A DNA stretch of 64,000 bases from Emiliania huxleyi CCMP1516 (GCF_000372725.1 NW_005200011.1:868023-932022), one strand, 5' to 3'; counted from the first letter of the stretch, positions 29,901-40,167 are shown. A program made the numbers and translations. Notes: generated from the sequence alone by a model not told the origin.

Positions 29901-32900
29901 CTGGCGGCGTAGGCCTCTAGCGCGCTCGCATCGATCGCGCATCGCAATGTCGATGTTACGTGCCGCGTCCATCCCTCCCGCTTCCACTCCTCCCTAACTT
30001 CTCGTTGTTTTTCTGGGTCGAGCATGTCGTCCCGCGCTCTCTCGAGCCGGCAGTGTGCCTCCCTCCACCGCGCCCCGTCGCACCCTGGCCTGCCCAGCCT
30101 CTTGTACGCCTCGTCATAAAGCGTCCCCACCGCCCCGGGCTCGCCCATCGTGTGCCTATCCCGCGTGAGCATCGGTCCGTCGGCCGGCGTGCACAGCACT
30201 CCTAGCTGGCTCCCCGCTCGTAGGATTCTATCCGCCTCGTGTATGTCGTCGCAACGCATCACCCTCCCTCTCCCCGAGTCGGGTCGGGCCCTTCTCCTGG
30301 GGGTCATGAACACGTCTCCGCCACCTGCCCCCTCGCCCTTCCAATTGATGCGTCGCGGTGCCACGCCCGCACCGTCTCCTCCCGCCGCCTCCTCCTCCCC
30401 TAGTCTCCGCCTCGTGTCCTCCCAGGTCACCTTGTTATCCTCGGGTATCTCCTCTTCCCACGCCTTACTCACTTCCAGCCCGGGCGTCCCCTGTACCTTC
30501 TTGCCATCCTCCTCTCCCGTTGCCGTCTTGTCCTTACCCCCGAGATAAAGTGTGCGCCGCTGCCAGTCCGCCTCTCTGGTGCGCACCCGCCCCTCCTCGA
30601 AAGTGTGTTCGGCGAGGTTGGGACCTCCCATGCACACCTCCTTCGCCGCTGCGCTGTACCCCAGGAACGCCTCTAGTACTACTTCCCATCCGTCTTTCCT
30701 GGCTCCGTCACACGTGGCCAGGGCGTCCGCGGCTTTCTTTTTCTCGAAGCCTGCGCTTCTCTCCCCGCGTCGCGCCTCCGCCTCTAGCCACTCCCTAAAG
30801 GTGGCCGCGACGCGTCGCAGCCGCCTGGCCCTTTCCATGTCCCTCCTCATCGCCTCTGTGGTGCCCATCTCGTCGTGCCGCACCCACGAGTCCTCCCAAT
30901 CTCCCTCCCAGTTGCATAGGTATTCCCACCCCGTCTCCTCTCCCTCCTCGCCACCGAAGCACCTGGGCGCCCTCCTCGCCGCTGTAATCGAAGCCACATT
31001 CCAGCTACCCGCTCTCCATGCCTCTACCTGATTCGCATTGTTTTCTCCCACCAAGCCGGTTATTTCTTCCGTCGACCTTGTCGGACGGGCTAATTGGCAG
31101 GAATTAGCATTCGCTGCGGCGCGCTGCCCTCCCGCTCCGCCTGCCCTCCCTTTGCCTTTGCCTGGTGGCCTGCCTCGCGGCCTCCTCTGTGCTGGGCGCT
31201 CTCCTCTGCCCCTGCCGCCGAGGACGCTTGTCCTCCACTCGTCCCGCCGCTGCTGCAGCTCGGGCTCGCCGAGCTGGCGGCACAGATGGCGATATTCAGC
31301 CTCCTCTCGTTGCCCGTTTGCCAGTCCATGCAGGTCTCGGAGCTCGGGCCAAGTCATGAACACTCCTGTCGCTGCGTTGGTGATGTCCGCCCATGCTGCC
31401 ACCCCGCGCCTCGCCAGGCACCGCGCAAAGTCACACGCACATTGCCCCTCGTATAGCATTGGGCCTCGCTCTGCTCGCTCCTTCTCTGTCACTGCCCATG
31501 CACTCGGGCGCAGCGGGCCCTTTGCCCTCTCTCTCCATCCTGCTGTGACGAGGGTGTCTGCTCCACTCCTCCACTTGGCCTTCAGGTACGCCTCGATGAC
31601 GAGGTCATCTGAGAGTTCCTTCTCCCAGTCCCAGGGTGGCTTCCACTCGAGAGGGTTGTCGCTCCTGCAACCCAGGCGCTTCAGTGTGTGCGCGAGGCTG
31701 CTCTCCACAGCTAGCCTGGCTGGTTCTCCCTCCGTTGCACACAGCGCCCTGTCCACCTGATCCACCAGCGCAGCGACCGCATAGGTGTATGCGTGCTCCA
31801 TCTCCATCCCTGCCCCCTCCTCTGCGTCGTACATCTGCAGCTTTGGCACTCCCACCGAGAATCTCCTGGCCCTGAGTGCGGAAGCCCGGACCTGTTCTAT
31901 GGCCTCACAATCCTCCCACGTGATGACTGTTGACCTGCCATAGTATCCAATGATGCCGCTAAGTGCGAGCGCCATGTTGCGCCTCATCTGCTCCACGGTC
32001 AGGTGCGAGAGGTTCCCAACGAGCCACAGCGCGCGCTTGCAATCTCTCTTGACCCGTTCCCTCATGTCTTTTTGCCACTCGCCGCTTGCCCATCCCGGTC
32101 GTAGCTCGGTCCCTAGATACTTGTATGTCTCGTCTCCCACTAGCTGAGGGATATTTGTCCCGTCTGGCATCTTCATCTCGTACCCCGTCACGTCCACTTC
32201 CGCCCCCTCCTTCCAGTAGGTCGCGGACCATGCGGACTTCTTCTTCTTTTTCACCTGTAGGCTGTTTCCGCATATTTTGGTGACCAGCCAGGCGCACTCG
32301 AGCGCGAGCTGCATCGTGGCGATATCGTTGCTCAACAGCAAGCAGTCGTCTGCGTATACCAGCTGCGGCACGCTCTCCCCTGCTGCAGTGAACTCGAACC
32401 CCTGGCACAATTTGCTCACTGCTCGCTGCATCACCGCGAGCATGAGCTTACTCCGTGTAGGCGAGAGCAGACAGCCCTGGCCTAGTCCCTGTTCGATTTC
32501 AAACCTTGGGCTGAGCCCATAGCCCGTCTCGTATCTGCCTGTTAGCCCTGGCAGGTCGCCGAGCCCTTCCCGCAGTGCCTTTAGCACTCTCGTGACGTCC
32601 GCTGGCACACCGGCCCACTCCTCCACTCTCCATTGCACCTCATTCACGACGCTCATGAAATACGTGCCTAAGTCTATGTATCCCCTCACACACATCTTCC
32701 TTTCTATCATGCACTCCTCCGCGTGCAGCCTTGCCGTGAGCGTCTGCGCCGGTGCATTCATTCCCTTGGTGAAGCCGCTCTGCGAGCCCGGCACCGTGTG
32801 TGCCGCCGCTCGGTCGTATTCTGGCAGTAGCATGCGCATCAGCCCCTTCATCGATTGCGGTTGCACCCACAGGTCCCGTCTCCTCTCGAGCTCCTTCGGA

Positions 32901-35900
32901 TCCTCCCCAGGCTTCATTGCCATCATAGCAATCCAATCATTCCACACCTTGGGATACTGCTCCTCCCGCACAATCTCCTGCAGCAGCCTCCAGTACTCCC
33001 GCTGCACTCCCCTCGGCGCAATTCGGATCAGGTACCCATCTAGTTTGTCGCTGCCTACAGCCTTTCCTTTCTTGAATTTCCTGATTGCCGCCTCGCACGC
33101 CGACCACTTCAACACGTTATCCACGAGCCGTCCTGTCCCCTCCACCCCCGGGGGCTGGACCTCCGCCCTGGCTGGTTTTGTCATTACTAGGAGCGCCTCG
33201 ACCGCCGCCATGTCCGCCTCCCTCCGCGCGTTGATCTCCTTCCCCCTCCTCGCCGCAGCGTTGCGGACTTCGTCCCCTTGCACCACGTGTCTTTGCCAGA
33301 CCTGCTCTCCCGTCGTCTGACAGGTTACCCACTCGCCTCCCTCATACATCGCAACCAGCTCCCCCCCGCCCGCTCTTCTGCCCATCTCCTTATTCAGAAT
33401 CTCGAAGACTCTCCTGGCATTGTTGCCGCTATTCTCTGTTGCAACCTCCTGCATCACCTCTGTGAGTTTCTCCCCCCCGGTCCGCGGGCACAGGAGGAAC
33501 TCCTGCTCAGCATCGCGTCGTTCGCGCTCACAGACCGCCAATGCCCTCGCGCGCCTCTCTCTATTCGCCAGCTGTGGCTGAGCCTCGAGGGCCTTCCAGA
33601 GCTGCGCCAGGTTTGGCTCCCTCCAAAAGCCCTCTCCCTCCCATTCCCTCCTATATCCGTCGCTCATCGTGCCGCTCCATTTCTTGACCTCGTGCCGTAT
33701 CCTGTACCACTTCGCCACTTTCCATCGCAGCCTCTCTCTCTTGGACTTAGGTGGCGGCCCTCGGCCACCCGCCCCCTCGCTTGCCTCCCCGCCTCCTGCG
33801 GGCCGCTCCTCTCCGCCCACTTTGTCATCGTCCTTTGCCCTCCCGGTCGCGACCACCGCCCTGGCGTGTCGGGTGAGCACCCTCGTCAGCCTCTCGAGCC
33901 GTTCTGAGGCGCTTAGCTCCTTCTCCGCATCGGCCTCCACCTCGTCATCGAACACCTCCTGTACCGTATTTGTGAATCTCTCCTCCACCTCCCGATCCAT
34001 GAATGTGCTCACCCCCCGCTCCCGAAACTCGCGAGGCCCTCCCACACCACCCACTCCTCCAAAGAATTCCACCGCCACCGCCCTGTGGTCGTCACCGCAC
34101 ACCCCCGGCATTGTGCTCGTGCGCCCCATACATGACGCGAGCCCAGATGTGACCACCCAATTGTCAATCTGCGTCCCTGCTCGGTAGGTGGCTTCGTCCG
34201 CCATGGTCAGCAGCTCTCTGCCTCCATCCCCCAGCATCTGCTGGAACAGCCTGTCCGCCAGGGTCGCCCTCTGTGCGCCCCTTTCCCTCAGCGCCTCCTC
34301 CGTCTCTGCGTTGAAGTCCCCCCCGATCATGTATTCTCCTCTCGTGGCATCTAGCGCCTCTGTTAGCTTCTCCCACGTCGGTCTCACCACCGTCGCCGTC
34401 CTCTGTCTCACCGGCATGTAGACCCCGAACTGCGTCCACTTCCTGCAGCTGGCCACTTCCTCTACCTCGACGCTCACTATTCTCCCCTCCTCAACTTCGG
34501 TCGCCACCGCTCTCCCTTCGGTGTCCCTGTTCTCTACTCGGATGTGGGTGGGGTCCCACACGATCAGGACCCCGGTATGCATCTCCCCCGAGATGTGGTC
34601 GCACCACCCTGGCGTGCCGCACCCGTCCAGCCCTCTGGTCTGAAGCAGGGCCACGGTCTCTTCCAGCTCTTGCCTAGTCTGTTTGGTGTCTGCGAGGGTG
34701 GCGATGGTCACACACCCCTGCTTGATGATCCCTATCACATCTTCTAGCTTCTCTGTCGTGTCATTCCCTGTATCTCTCACCCGACTCGCGCCCCCTGTCC
34801 CCCCTCTCAGCTCCTCGATCTCCTCCATCGTCTCACCCCGCCTTTCCAGGTGCAGCCCGCAAACGTTGAGCGTGAGACAGCACGCTCTCCGCTCCTTTTG
34901 CTCGCTTCTCCCTCCCCGCGCTTTTGCCGCTCCCCTGCCCCCCCCGCGCGCTCCACCGCGGCCCGCCCCCCGCCCGTTGCCGTGCAGCGCACGCATGAGC
35001 GCGTTCCACTCCTGTATTGACATTTGCCACACATAGTCTGCCGGCACCCCTAGGTGCTCGAGGTCGGGATCCGTGAGCAGTTCCTCCCCCCGCCTTGCCC
35101 TCTCCTCATCCAGCCTCTGCAGCAGGCCCCTGGCGTCAACGCGCCTTCTCCGCCTCCGTTCCCAAGATTGCGGCCTGCCCCTACCCTCTCTCTTCACGTC
35201 TCCGTCTCCTCCTGCTGGCTCCTGCTCCACAGGTGGCGCCCTCGGCTGTGTCTCTCCCTTCCCCTCGTCAGGTCGAGCCCCTGCTCTCTCCCGCCCCTCC
35301 CTGTATGCCGGCACGCCATAGAAGGCTAGGTGTGGGTCCATCTCCCTTCGCTTTTGCCCCCGCCACCACTCCCGCACACGCCGTTTTCGGGCTTGGATCG
35401 GCATTAGCCGTAGCGCCGCCTGTGTCAGTGCCCTGCGGTTTGGCGCCCTCCGTCCAAGTCTCCTCCGCCTATTCATCCTACTTGGTCGGCGCCTCTCCTT
35501 CTCTTTGCGTTTTTCATACTGGCTGGGCGTTAGTTCGTATGCTCCCCACGTGGGCCAGGGCGGGTACCACGACGGGTCGAAGTGTAGTGCTCCGATCCTG
35601 GGTATTGTTCCCCTCGTGTCCTCTCTGTCAGTGGTTGTGTTGGTGCCGGTTCGTTGCCCCAGCCTCCCCGTGGCCAGGCCCGGCGGCCTGCCTCGCCAGG
35701 CGAGCCACCCATGGTCTGGCCATCCTCTCACGCCCCGCGCACCGGCGGCTCTCCACACCACGGCCATCACCAATGCGGCCAAGGCCAGCCCCAGCCAGTG
35801 GGCATACACGGGCATAAACGCGCACTCGTCCATCCATCCAGCCGCCACACATGGGCAACCCCACCCCGTGGGCACATTCCTTGCCGAGACTCTTAGACAG

Positions 35901-36442
35901 GTATCTCGGCCGTGCCCGGCAGGCAGGCCACCCCACGGTTCAGGCCAAGCCCCTCTTGCGGCGTCAGTGGTTGCCTTCCGGCTCCCCGTGCAGCCCGGTC
36001 GTGCGAGCATATCAACTCCACGCGCCGCTAGCACGGGGTGTACCACGACCACTCGGCCAGGCCCAGAGCACCACCTGTCTGCGAGCTCTGCGGGCACAGC
36101 GGGCACAGCGGGCACAGCGGGCACAGCGGGCACAGCGGGCACAGCGGGCACAGCGGGCACAGCGGGCACAGCGGGCACAGCGGGCCTGACTGCGCCGCTC
36201 CGGATCGTCAGGTTCTCCACTCGTAGCCAGGTATCTCGGCCTTGCCGGGCGGGCAGGCCAGCCCACGGTTCGGGCCAAGCCCCTTTTGCGGCGTCAGTGT
36301 TCGTGTGTGCCTTCCGGCTCCCCGTGCAGCCCGGTCGTGCGAGCAAGTCGGCTCCACGTACCGCTAGCACGGGGTCTACTAGGGCTACTCGGCCAGAGGC
36401 CGCGGCGGCGACAGTGGCGGCGGCGGCGGCCATGGCCATCAT
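29717..36442 (-). CDS. Non-LTR retrotransposon (LINE) polyprotein: APE endonuclease, reverse transcriptase, chromo-like C-terminus
   Basis: One open frame of about 2,240 codons from ATG at 36442. The first ~260 residues come from tandem 5' monomers and an (AVP)n minisatellite. The endonuclease shows LTLNVCGL, DTKQ, FGVYMPV, GGDFNAE (~34,310), QIDNWVV and GDDHRAVAVEF. The reverse transcriptase has GKAVGSDKLDGYL, WIAMMAMKPGE, GYIDLGTYF, GLGQGCLLSPTRSKL, YADD (~32,350) and YKYLGTEL. Past it a basic linker (RPRGRPPGKGKGRAGGAGG) leads to GWEYLCNWEGDWEDSWV (~30,920), which resembles a chromodomain. No stop or frameshift interrupts it, so it may be young. It differs from the J-LINE in motif wording and domain plan, so a second lineage. 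Confidence 0.88.
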   Translation of the reverse strand: MMAMAAAAATVAAAASGRVALVDPVLAVRGADLLARPGCTGSRKAHTNTDAAKGAWPEPWAGLPARQGRDTWLRVENLTIRSGAVRPAVPAVPAVPAVPAVPAVPAVPAVPAVPAVPAELADRWCSGPGRVVVVHPVLAARGVDMLARPGCTGSRKATTDAARGAWPEPWGGLPAGHGRDTCLRVSARNVPTGWGCPCVAAGWMDECAFMPVYAHWLGLALAALVMAVVWRAAGARGVRGWPDHGWLAWRGRPPGLATGRLGQRTGTNTTTDREDTRGTIPRIGALHFDPSWYPPWPTWGAYELTPSQYEKRKEKERRRPSRMNRRRRLGRRAPNRRALTQAALRLMPIQARKRRVREWWRGQKRREMDPHLAFYGVPAYREGRERAGARPDEGKGETQPRAPPVEQEPAGGDGDVKREGRGRPQSWERRRRRRVDARGLLQRLDEERARRGEELLTDPDLEHLGVPADYVWQMSIQEWNALMRALHGNGRGAGRGGARGGGRGAAKARGGRSEQKERRACCLTLNVCGLHLERRGETMEEIEELRGGTGGASRVRDTGNDTTEKLEDVIGIIKQGCVTIATLADTKQTRQELEETVALLQTRGLDGCGTPGWCDHISGEMHTGVLIVWDPTHIRVENRDTEGRAVATEVEEGRIVSVEVEEVASCRKWTQFGVYMPVRQRTATVVRPTWEKLTEALDATRGEYMIGGDFNAETEEALRERGAQRATLADRLFQQMLGDGGRELLTMADEATYRAGTQIDNWVVTSGLASCMGRTSTMPGVCGDDHRAVAVEFFGGVGGVGGPREFRERGVSTFMDREVEERFTNTVQEVFDDEVEADAEKELSASERLERLTRVLTRHARAVVATGRAKDDDKVGGEERPAGGGEASEGAGGRGPPPKSKRERLRWKVAKWYRIRHEVKKWSGTMSDGYRREWEGEGFWREPNLAQLWKALEAQPQLANRERRARALAVCERERRDAEQEFLLCPRTGGEKLTEVMQEVATENSGNNARRVFEILNKEMGRRAGGGELVAMYEGGEWVTCQTTGEQVWQRHVVQGDEVRNAAARRGKEINARREADMAAVEALLVMTKPARAEVQPPGVEGTGRLVDNVLKWSACEAAIRKFKKGKAVGSDKLDGYLIRIAPRGVQREYWRLLQEIVREEQYPKVWNDWIAMMAMKPGEDPKELERRRDLWVQPQSMKGLMRMLLPEYDRAAAHTVPGSQSGFTKGMNAPAQTLTARLHAEECMIERKMCVRGYIDLGTYFMSVVNEVQWRVEEWAGVPADVTRVLKALREGLGDLPGLTGRYETGYGLSPRFEIEQGLGQGCLLSPTRSKLMLAVMQRAVSKLCQGFEFTAAGESVPQLVYADDCLLLSNDIATMQLALECAWLVTKICGNSLQVKKKKKSAWSATYWKEGAEVDVTGYEMKMPDGTNIPQLVGDETYKYLGTELRPGWASGEWQKDMRERVKRDCKRALWLVGNLSHLTVEQMRRNMALALSGIIGYYGRSTVITWEDCEAIEQVRASALRARRFSVGVPKLQMYDAEEGAGMEMEHAYTYAVAALVDQVDRALCATEGEPARLAVESSLAHTLKRLGCRSDNPLEWKPPWDWEKELSDDLVIEAYLKAKWRSGADTLVTAGWRERAKGPLRPSAWAVTEKERAERGPMLYEGQCACDFARCLARRGVAAWADITNAATGVFMTWPELRDLHGLANGQREEAEYRHLCRQLGEPELQQRRDEWRTSVLGGRGRGERPAQRRPRGRPPGKGKGRAGGAGGQRAAANANSCQLARPTRSTEEITGLVGENNANQVEAWRAGSWNVASITAARRAPRCFGGEEGEETGWEYLCNWEGDWEDSWVRHDEMGTTEAMRRDMERARRLRRVAATFREWLEAEARRGERSAGFEKKKAADALATCDGARKDGWEVVLEAFLGYSAAAKEVCMGGPNLAEHTFEEGRVRTREADWQRRTLYLGGKDKTATGEEDGKKVQGTPGLEVSKAWEEEIPEDNKVTWEDTRRRLGEEEAAGGDGAGVAPRRINWKGEGAGGGDVFMTPRRRARPDSGRGRVMRCDDIHEADRILRAGSQLGVLCTPADGPMLTRDRHTMGEPGAVGTLYDEAYKRLGRPGCDGARWREAHCRLERARDDMLDPEKQREVREEWKREGWTRHVTSTLRCAIDASALEAYAARPEAIARSSVPAHRRAVRQEKSSMGSENRQIFRCSLKSVAMHSIPPERKPVALSSSSIYCG
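35898..36400 (-). repeat. LINE-2 5' tandem monomers with in-frame 9-bp minisatellite
   Basis: Two copies of a ~175-bp monomer (35898-36072 and 36226-36402; both start CAGGTATCTCGGCC and contain CCGGCTCCCCGTGCAGCCC) flank about eleven copies of GCGGGCACA (36088-36186). All are translated in the LINE frame, giving two versions of RPGCTGSRKA...GAWPEPW and (AVP)11. Two of these monomers resemble the promoter monomers of mammalian L1 in layout only. Confidence 0.8.
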
Positions 36443-36448
36443 GGGCAA

Positions 36449-36863
36449 ACTCGGTCCACGAAACGTTTACGAAAACATCCAGGTTGTTACAAAGAAAAGA
36501 AAAGAAAAAGAAAACAAAACAGACACGCCAAACGAGGGATGGGACGAGGACAGGGTCCCCACCTGCACGAGCAGGATTTTGGAAGGACGATCAGGGGGAC
36601 AGGTGGGCTCTCCTGCTCCTGACAAGGGACACGACAGGCTCGCAGCGCGGTGCGCGGTGGACTCCCACATCCACTGGCGGTCTCATCTCAGTCTAGCGAC
36701 CTGCCTCCAGCTTGTCGCTGGCAGTCTCTCCTACCACAGGCACACTGACACAGGGGTGGCAGGGGCGGCGGCACGAGTCTCCCACATACTATGCGGGCCT
36801 CACTAGAGGTGCGGCCTGTGCGTGTCCTCGCCCTTGAGGGGGGAGGGGAAGGGGCTGTGTGTC

Positions 36864-36952
<89 letters not shown>

Positions 36953-37547
36953 GCGTGTGCGAGCCGCCCTGAACGCCACGAGCGCGCCGCGAGCGCCGTA
37001 GCGCCGGCGAGCGCCGTCGGCAGCGCGCGACCGCCACCCAAAAGCGGAGGTACATCAGGAGCCGCAGCCGGCCTGCTCTATCAGCCCCGCAGCCGCGGTG
37101 GCGCGACCGGACCGCGGTCGCTCCAGGCGCCTTTTGGCCCCGGTTCGAATCGCGGTTGGCGCGCGCCCTCGCGGAGCGACGCGTGGCGCGCGACGCGCGC
37201 GCGTGCGCGTGCGCGCCCAGCCGAGCCCTAGGCCGTATGCCGTCTGCCGTCTGCCGTCTGCCGTCGGCCGTCGGCCGTCGGCCGTTGGCCGTCGGCCGCC
37301 GCCGCCGCCGTAGCGGCGGCGAGCGCTCGCCTTTTGCGCGACGCGCAGTGTGGACGCGCGCCGCCCAGCGCCGGACGTGCCGGAGCCGGTCCGGCGCGCG
37401 CGCGGGCGGCCAGCGCCTGTAAACAGACAGCTGCCGCCCACACGTTCAAAGGACAGGGGGTTCGGCACCACCCAGGTTGTTACAATTGTACGGATTTGCG
37501 CGCGTCCATTTCTTTCAAATTAAATAAATCAGCCGGATTTCTCTTCG
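36449..37547. other. Intergenic: A/G-rich unit, (GT)n and GCCGTC repeats
   Basis: Contains one AAAGAAA..CGAGGGATGGG unit (36480-36570, see 39815-40108), a (GT)n microsatellite (about 36856-36960) and a GCCGTC/GCCGTT hexamer array (about 37236-37300). Between them the DNA is extremely G+C rich. No gene recognised. Confidence 0.6.
36856..36960. repeat. (GT)n microsatellite
   Basis: About 100 bp of GT with a few GC interruptions near the ends. Confidence 0.95.
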
Positions 37548-38076
37548 ATGCGGGCGCAGGAGCTCGCGATGACGAACGGCGACGGCTATCGGGTGGTGGA
37601 GACGCGCCCGTGGGTGAACCCGCTGGCGCGTGGTGCGGGACCCAACCCGCTGGCGCGTGGTGCGGGACCCAACTTTCCGGCGCGTGGTGAGGGACCCGAC
37701 GCCGACCAGGAGGACTTTGCGCTCCGAGAGTGGCTCCGGTGCTCCTTCGAAATGTGCATGAGCGATCGCGACCGCGAGGTGGTGGGGGAGGCGGCGCGGG
37801 ACCGGGAGCGGATCCGCCCGGTGGATGGAGGAGGCGGGGAAGATGCTGGAATGGGACTGGGGGAGTGAGCGGCTCGCGGTTGCCGAGTCGTGCCTGCCAT
37901 CCCGTGTCGCGGAAGCGAGGCGGCTAGTGGCACAGGAGCTCTGGGTGGTGGGGTGGGACCGTGGGAGTGTGTGGGTGCCCGCGCCGCCTAGCTCTGCGGA
38001 CGGGCCCCTCCACCCCTCACGTACAGGTCATGTAGTCCCCACAATCGCTGTCGTGGGATCGCTTGTCATGTGAGAG
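37548..38076 (+). CDS. Hypothetical protein with NPLARGAGP repeats
   Basis: Not recognised. From MRAQELAMTNGDGYRVVE the frame contains three copies of a 10-codon unit (NPLARGAGP, NPLARGAGP, NFPARGEGP), then ADQEDFALREWLRCSFEMC and RDREVVGEAARDRERIR. There the coding character passes to another frame (MLEWDWGSERLAVAESC to LWVVGWDRGSVWVPAPPSS), so an intron or a frameshift lies near 37,815. The end of this second frame coincides with a duplicated 3'-flank sequence shared with the next gene. Reality of the gene is uncertain. Confidence 0.3.
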
Positions 38077-38085
38077 AATGCGTTG
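37974..38085 (+). repeat. Gene-end duplication, copy 1
   Basis: The phrase CGCCGCCTAGCTCTGCGGAC to GCTTGTCATGTGAGAGAA matches 39712-39825 at about 90 percent and in the same orientation. In the other copy the TAG inside it is the stop codon of the plastid-leader gene. Confidence 0.85.
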
Positions 38086-38315
38086 TGTTCTTAAGTGAAA
38101 ATTCTTGTGTTCTAATTTATCGCTTTCTCTCTTTGTGAAACATTTTGTGCTCTTGCTCGGATTCGCTCGCGCGCCCCGCCAGCCTGTCTGCTATAGCCGC
38201 AGCCACTCCCAGCTGCTCGGTGTGAACAGAGTTCGTACACTCGAGATCCCTCGAGAGTTCACGCGGAGTCGGCTGGGGCTATACCAGACAGCCCGCCAGC
38301 CACATATTGCAGGAT

Positions 38316-39731
38316 ATGCGAGCTCGAATGACCGCCGTGCTCCTGCTGCCGATCGCCGCGCTGCCTGTTCGAGGATTCTGCAGGGCGCGTCTCCTGCCCA
38401 CCGCTCCCGTCCACCACCCCCGTCCACCGCTCCTCCTCACGGCGAGGCGAGCGGATCGTCAAAGCAGCCGCGGCACAACGAGAGATTTCTCTCGGCCGCC
38501 GCCCTCGCCGGAGCTCAAAGCCAAGCAGAACAAGGTGGCTTCCATCGTCGGCGTGGCCTACTTCTCCCAGTTTGGAGTCATCCTCGCCGCCGCCCTCGCC
38601 CGGCTTGGGCTGCTCAAGCCTCCGCCCTTCAATTCGCTGACCAACATCGCCAATGCGGAGATGGAGCGGGCGGTCGCCGCGGGCGACGTGCCGCCGCTGA
38701 TGGCGACAGTTTACGCACAGCAGTTCTGGATTGGCCTGGTGCGTAGAGATTCGACGGATGCAGGAGAGATCTCAGCCCGACCACGAGCCCCCGATTGCTT
38801 TTGCAGGTGGCGGACTACTTTGCTGGTGGGCAGGACGACGCGTTTCTTCCACAGTGGTGCGCGGACCACATCACCCTCTGCGCCTCCGCCGGGCTCACAA
38901 ACGTGTGAGTGTTAGAGTTGTTTGGTATTATGAGGTATTGCTAAAAATCTCTCTCTCCGGGCTGCTTTTTAACCGTGCTCCGTGGGACGAAACCATTGTC
39001 CATCGCTTTTTAACCGTGGGACGAAACCATTGCTTTTTAACCGGCCGGACAAACGTGTGAGACGAACGGACTGCTTTTTAACCCTGGGACGAAACCATTG
39101 TCCATCGAAGCGGGCCACTTCTCCGCGACAGTGTGTCTTTCGTGGTAGACGTAGATGTAGAGCAGTGTCCAGTGGAGCTGGAGGGCGTGTGTGCCGCCTC
39201 TTAGTACTTAGACTACTTTTAGCACTACTGCGGTTTGGTGTGGAGTCTGGAGTGCTTTTGTGTATGTAAAAGAGGAAGGAAGGCGATCGTTCGGACAGGA
39301 GTGCGGCAGCGAGTGGCGGACCGCGCTCCAGCGTCCAGGGTGTGAGTCGCTTCTTTTTCTCTTTTTGCGGCTGGTGCTCGTGGAAACTTTGGGTGGCATT
39401 GCGCCGCCCACCATGCACCAAGCAGTTCCTCCCTTTTTCGCCACAGGTTCGCCCCAAGGAAGCGGCGGGCACCAACTCGGACCGGACGGTGTACGGGGCG
39501 GCGTCGGCGAGCGCATCCTCCTTCGTCGTCCACCACACGCAGCAGATCTCCATGGGTATGGCGGCGCGGTGGCGGGCGACGCCGAGAACATCAACAAGCA
39601 GGCGCGCAATACGCGTACCAACTGGCCTCAACTCCCCTGAGCGTGCCAACTGGGTCAACGACGTCAAGAACAAGCAAGCGGCAGACGTCCTCTTACCCTC
39701 GGCCCCAGTGGGGGGCGCCCACGCCGCCTAG
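38316..39731 (+). CDS. Plastid-targeted protein of unknown function, three exons
   Basis: Exons 38316-38738, 38807-38902 and 39447-39731 join in phase 0 with GT-AG introns to about 267 residues. The N-terminus MRARMTAVLLLPIAALPVRG is a signal peptide, followed by an Arg/Pro/Ala-rich stretch lacking acidic residues (a bipartite leader for a secondary plastid). The mature part has a membrane-prone segment VASIVGVAYFSQFGVILAAA, then NSLTNIANAEMERAVAAGD and ADYFAGGQDDAFLPQWCADH. The last exon is less protein-like toward its end and its stop lies in a duplicated gene-end repeat. Family not recognised. Confidence 0.6.
38963..39105 (+). repeat. Tandem GCTTTTTAACCGTGGGACG repeat in intron 2
   Basis: Four degenerate copies of GCTTTTTAACC(G)TGGGACGAAACCATTG, period 30-45 bp, inside the long second intron of the plastid-leader gene. 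Confidence 0.85.
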
Positions 39732-39905
39732 CTCTGCGGACGGGCCCCTCCACCCTTCACGTACGGATCATGTTCATGTAGTCCCCACAATCGCTGTCGT
39801 GGATCGCTTGTCATGTGAGAGAAGAAAGAAAGAAAGAAAAGAGACAACCCAAACGAGGGACGAGGGGAGGAGGACAGGGTCCTGTGCGAGAGTGCGTTGT
39901 GTGAG
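39712..39905 (+). repeat. Gene-end duplication, copy 2, with an inserted A/G-rich unit
   Basis: Same sequence as 37974-38085, but between GTGAGAGA and TGCGTTGTG it carries an extra ~75 bp (AAGAAAGAAAG ... GACAACCCAAACGAGGGACG ... ACAGGGTCC). Copy 1 has the two sides joined directly. Confidence 0.8.
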
Positions 39906-40108
39906 GCGCCTTGCTTTCTCTTTTCCATGGTGTACCTGTGTTAGTGCCAGTGAGTGCGCGCCAGTCGCCCAGTCCCGTGCCTAGTGTAAAAAGAAAAGAA
40001 AGAACACGGACAACCCAAGGCAGGGATGGGAAAAAGAAAGAAAGAAACAGACAACCCAAGGGAGGGATGGGAAAGAAGAAAACGGATACCCAGGGGAGGG
40101 ATGGGACG
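39815..40108 (+). repeat. (AAAG)n-ACAACCCAA-GAGGGATGGG units
   Basis: Four units, at ~39820-39885, 39990-40025, 40026-40070 and 40071-40108, each (AAAG)n then ACAACCCAA then GGAGGGATGGGA; a fifth is at 36480-36570. Three are in tandem, two stand alone, so it is a dispersed module. Confidence 0.75.
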
Positions 40109-40167
40109 CGCGAGGATTTGGGATTTCAAAATTCTCTTTTCCACGGCCCCCAGAGGCCAACGGTTAA

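Noticed and set aside
35505-36806. 433-codon plus-strand frame with GTAGTAGTA repeats
   Set aside because: Shadow of the LINE-2 5' monomers and the GCGGGCACA minisatellite; the minus frame carries the real motifs.
37070-37170. B-box-like GGTTCGAATC with a GC-rich upstream, possible tRNA
   Set aside because: I could not form an anticodon stem or matching acceptor strands.
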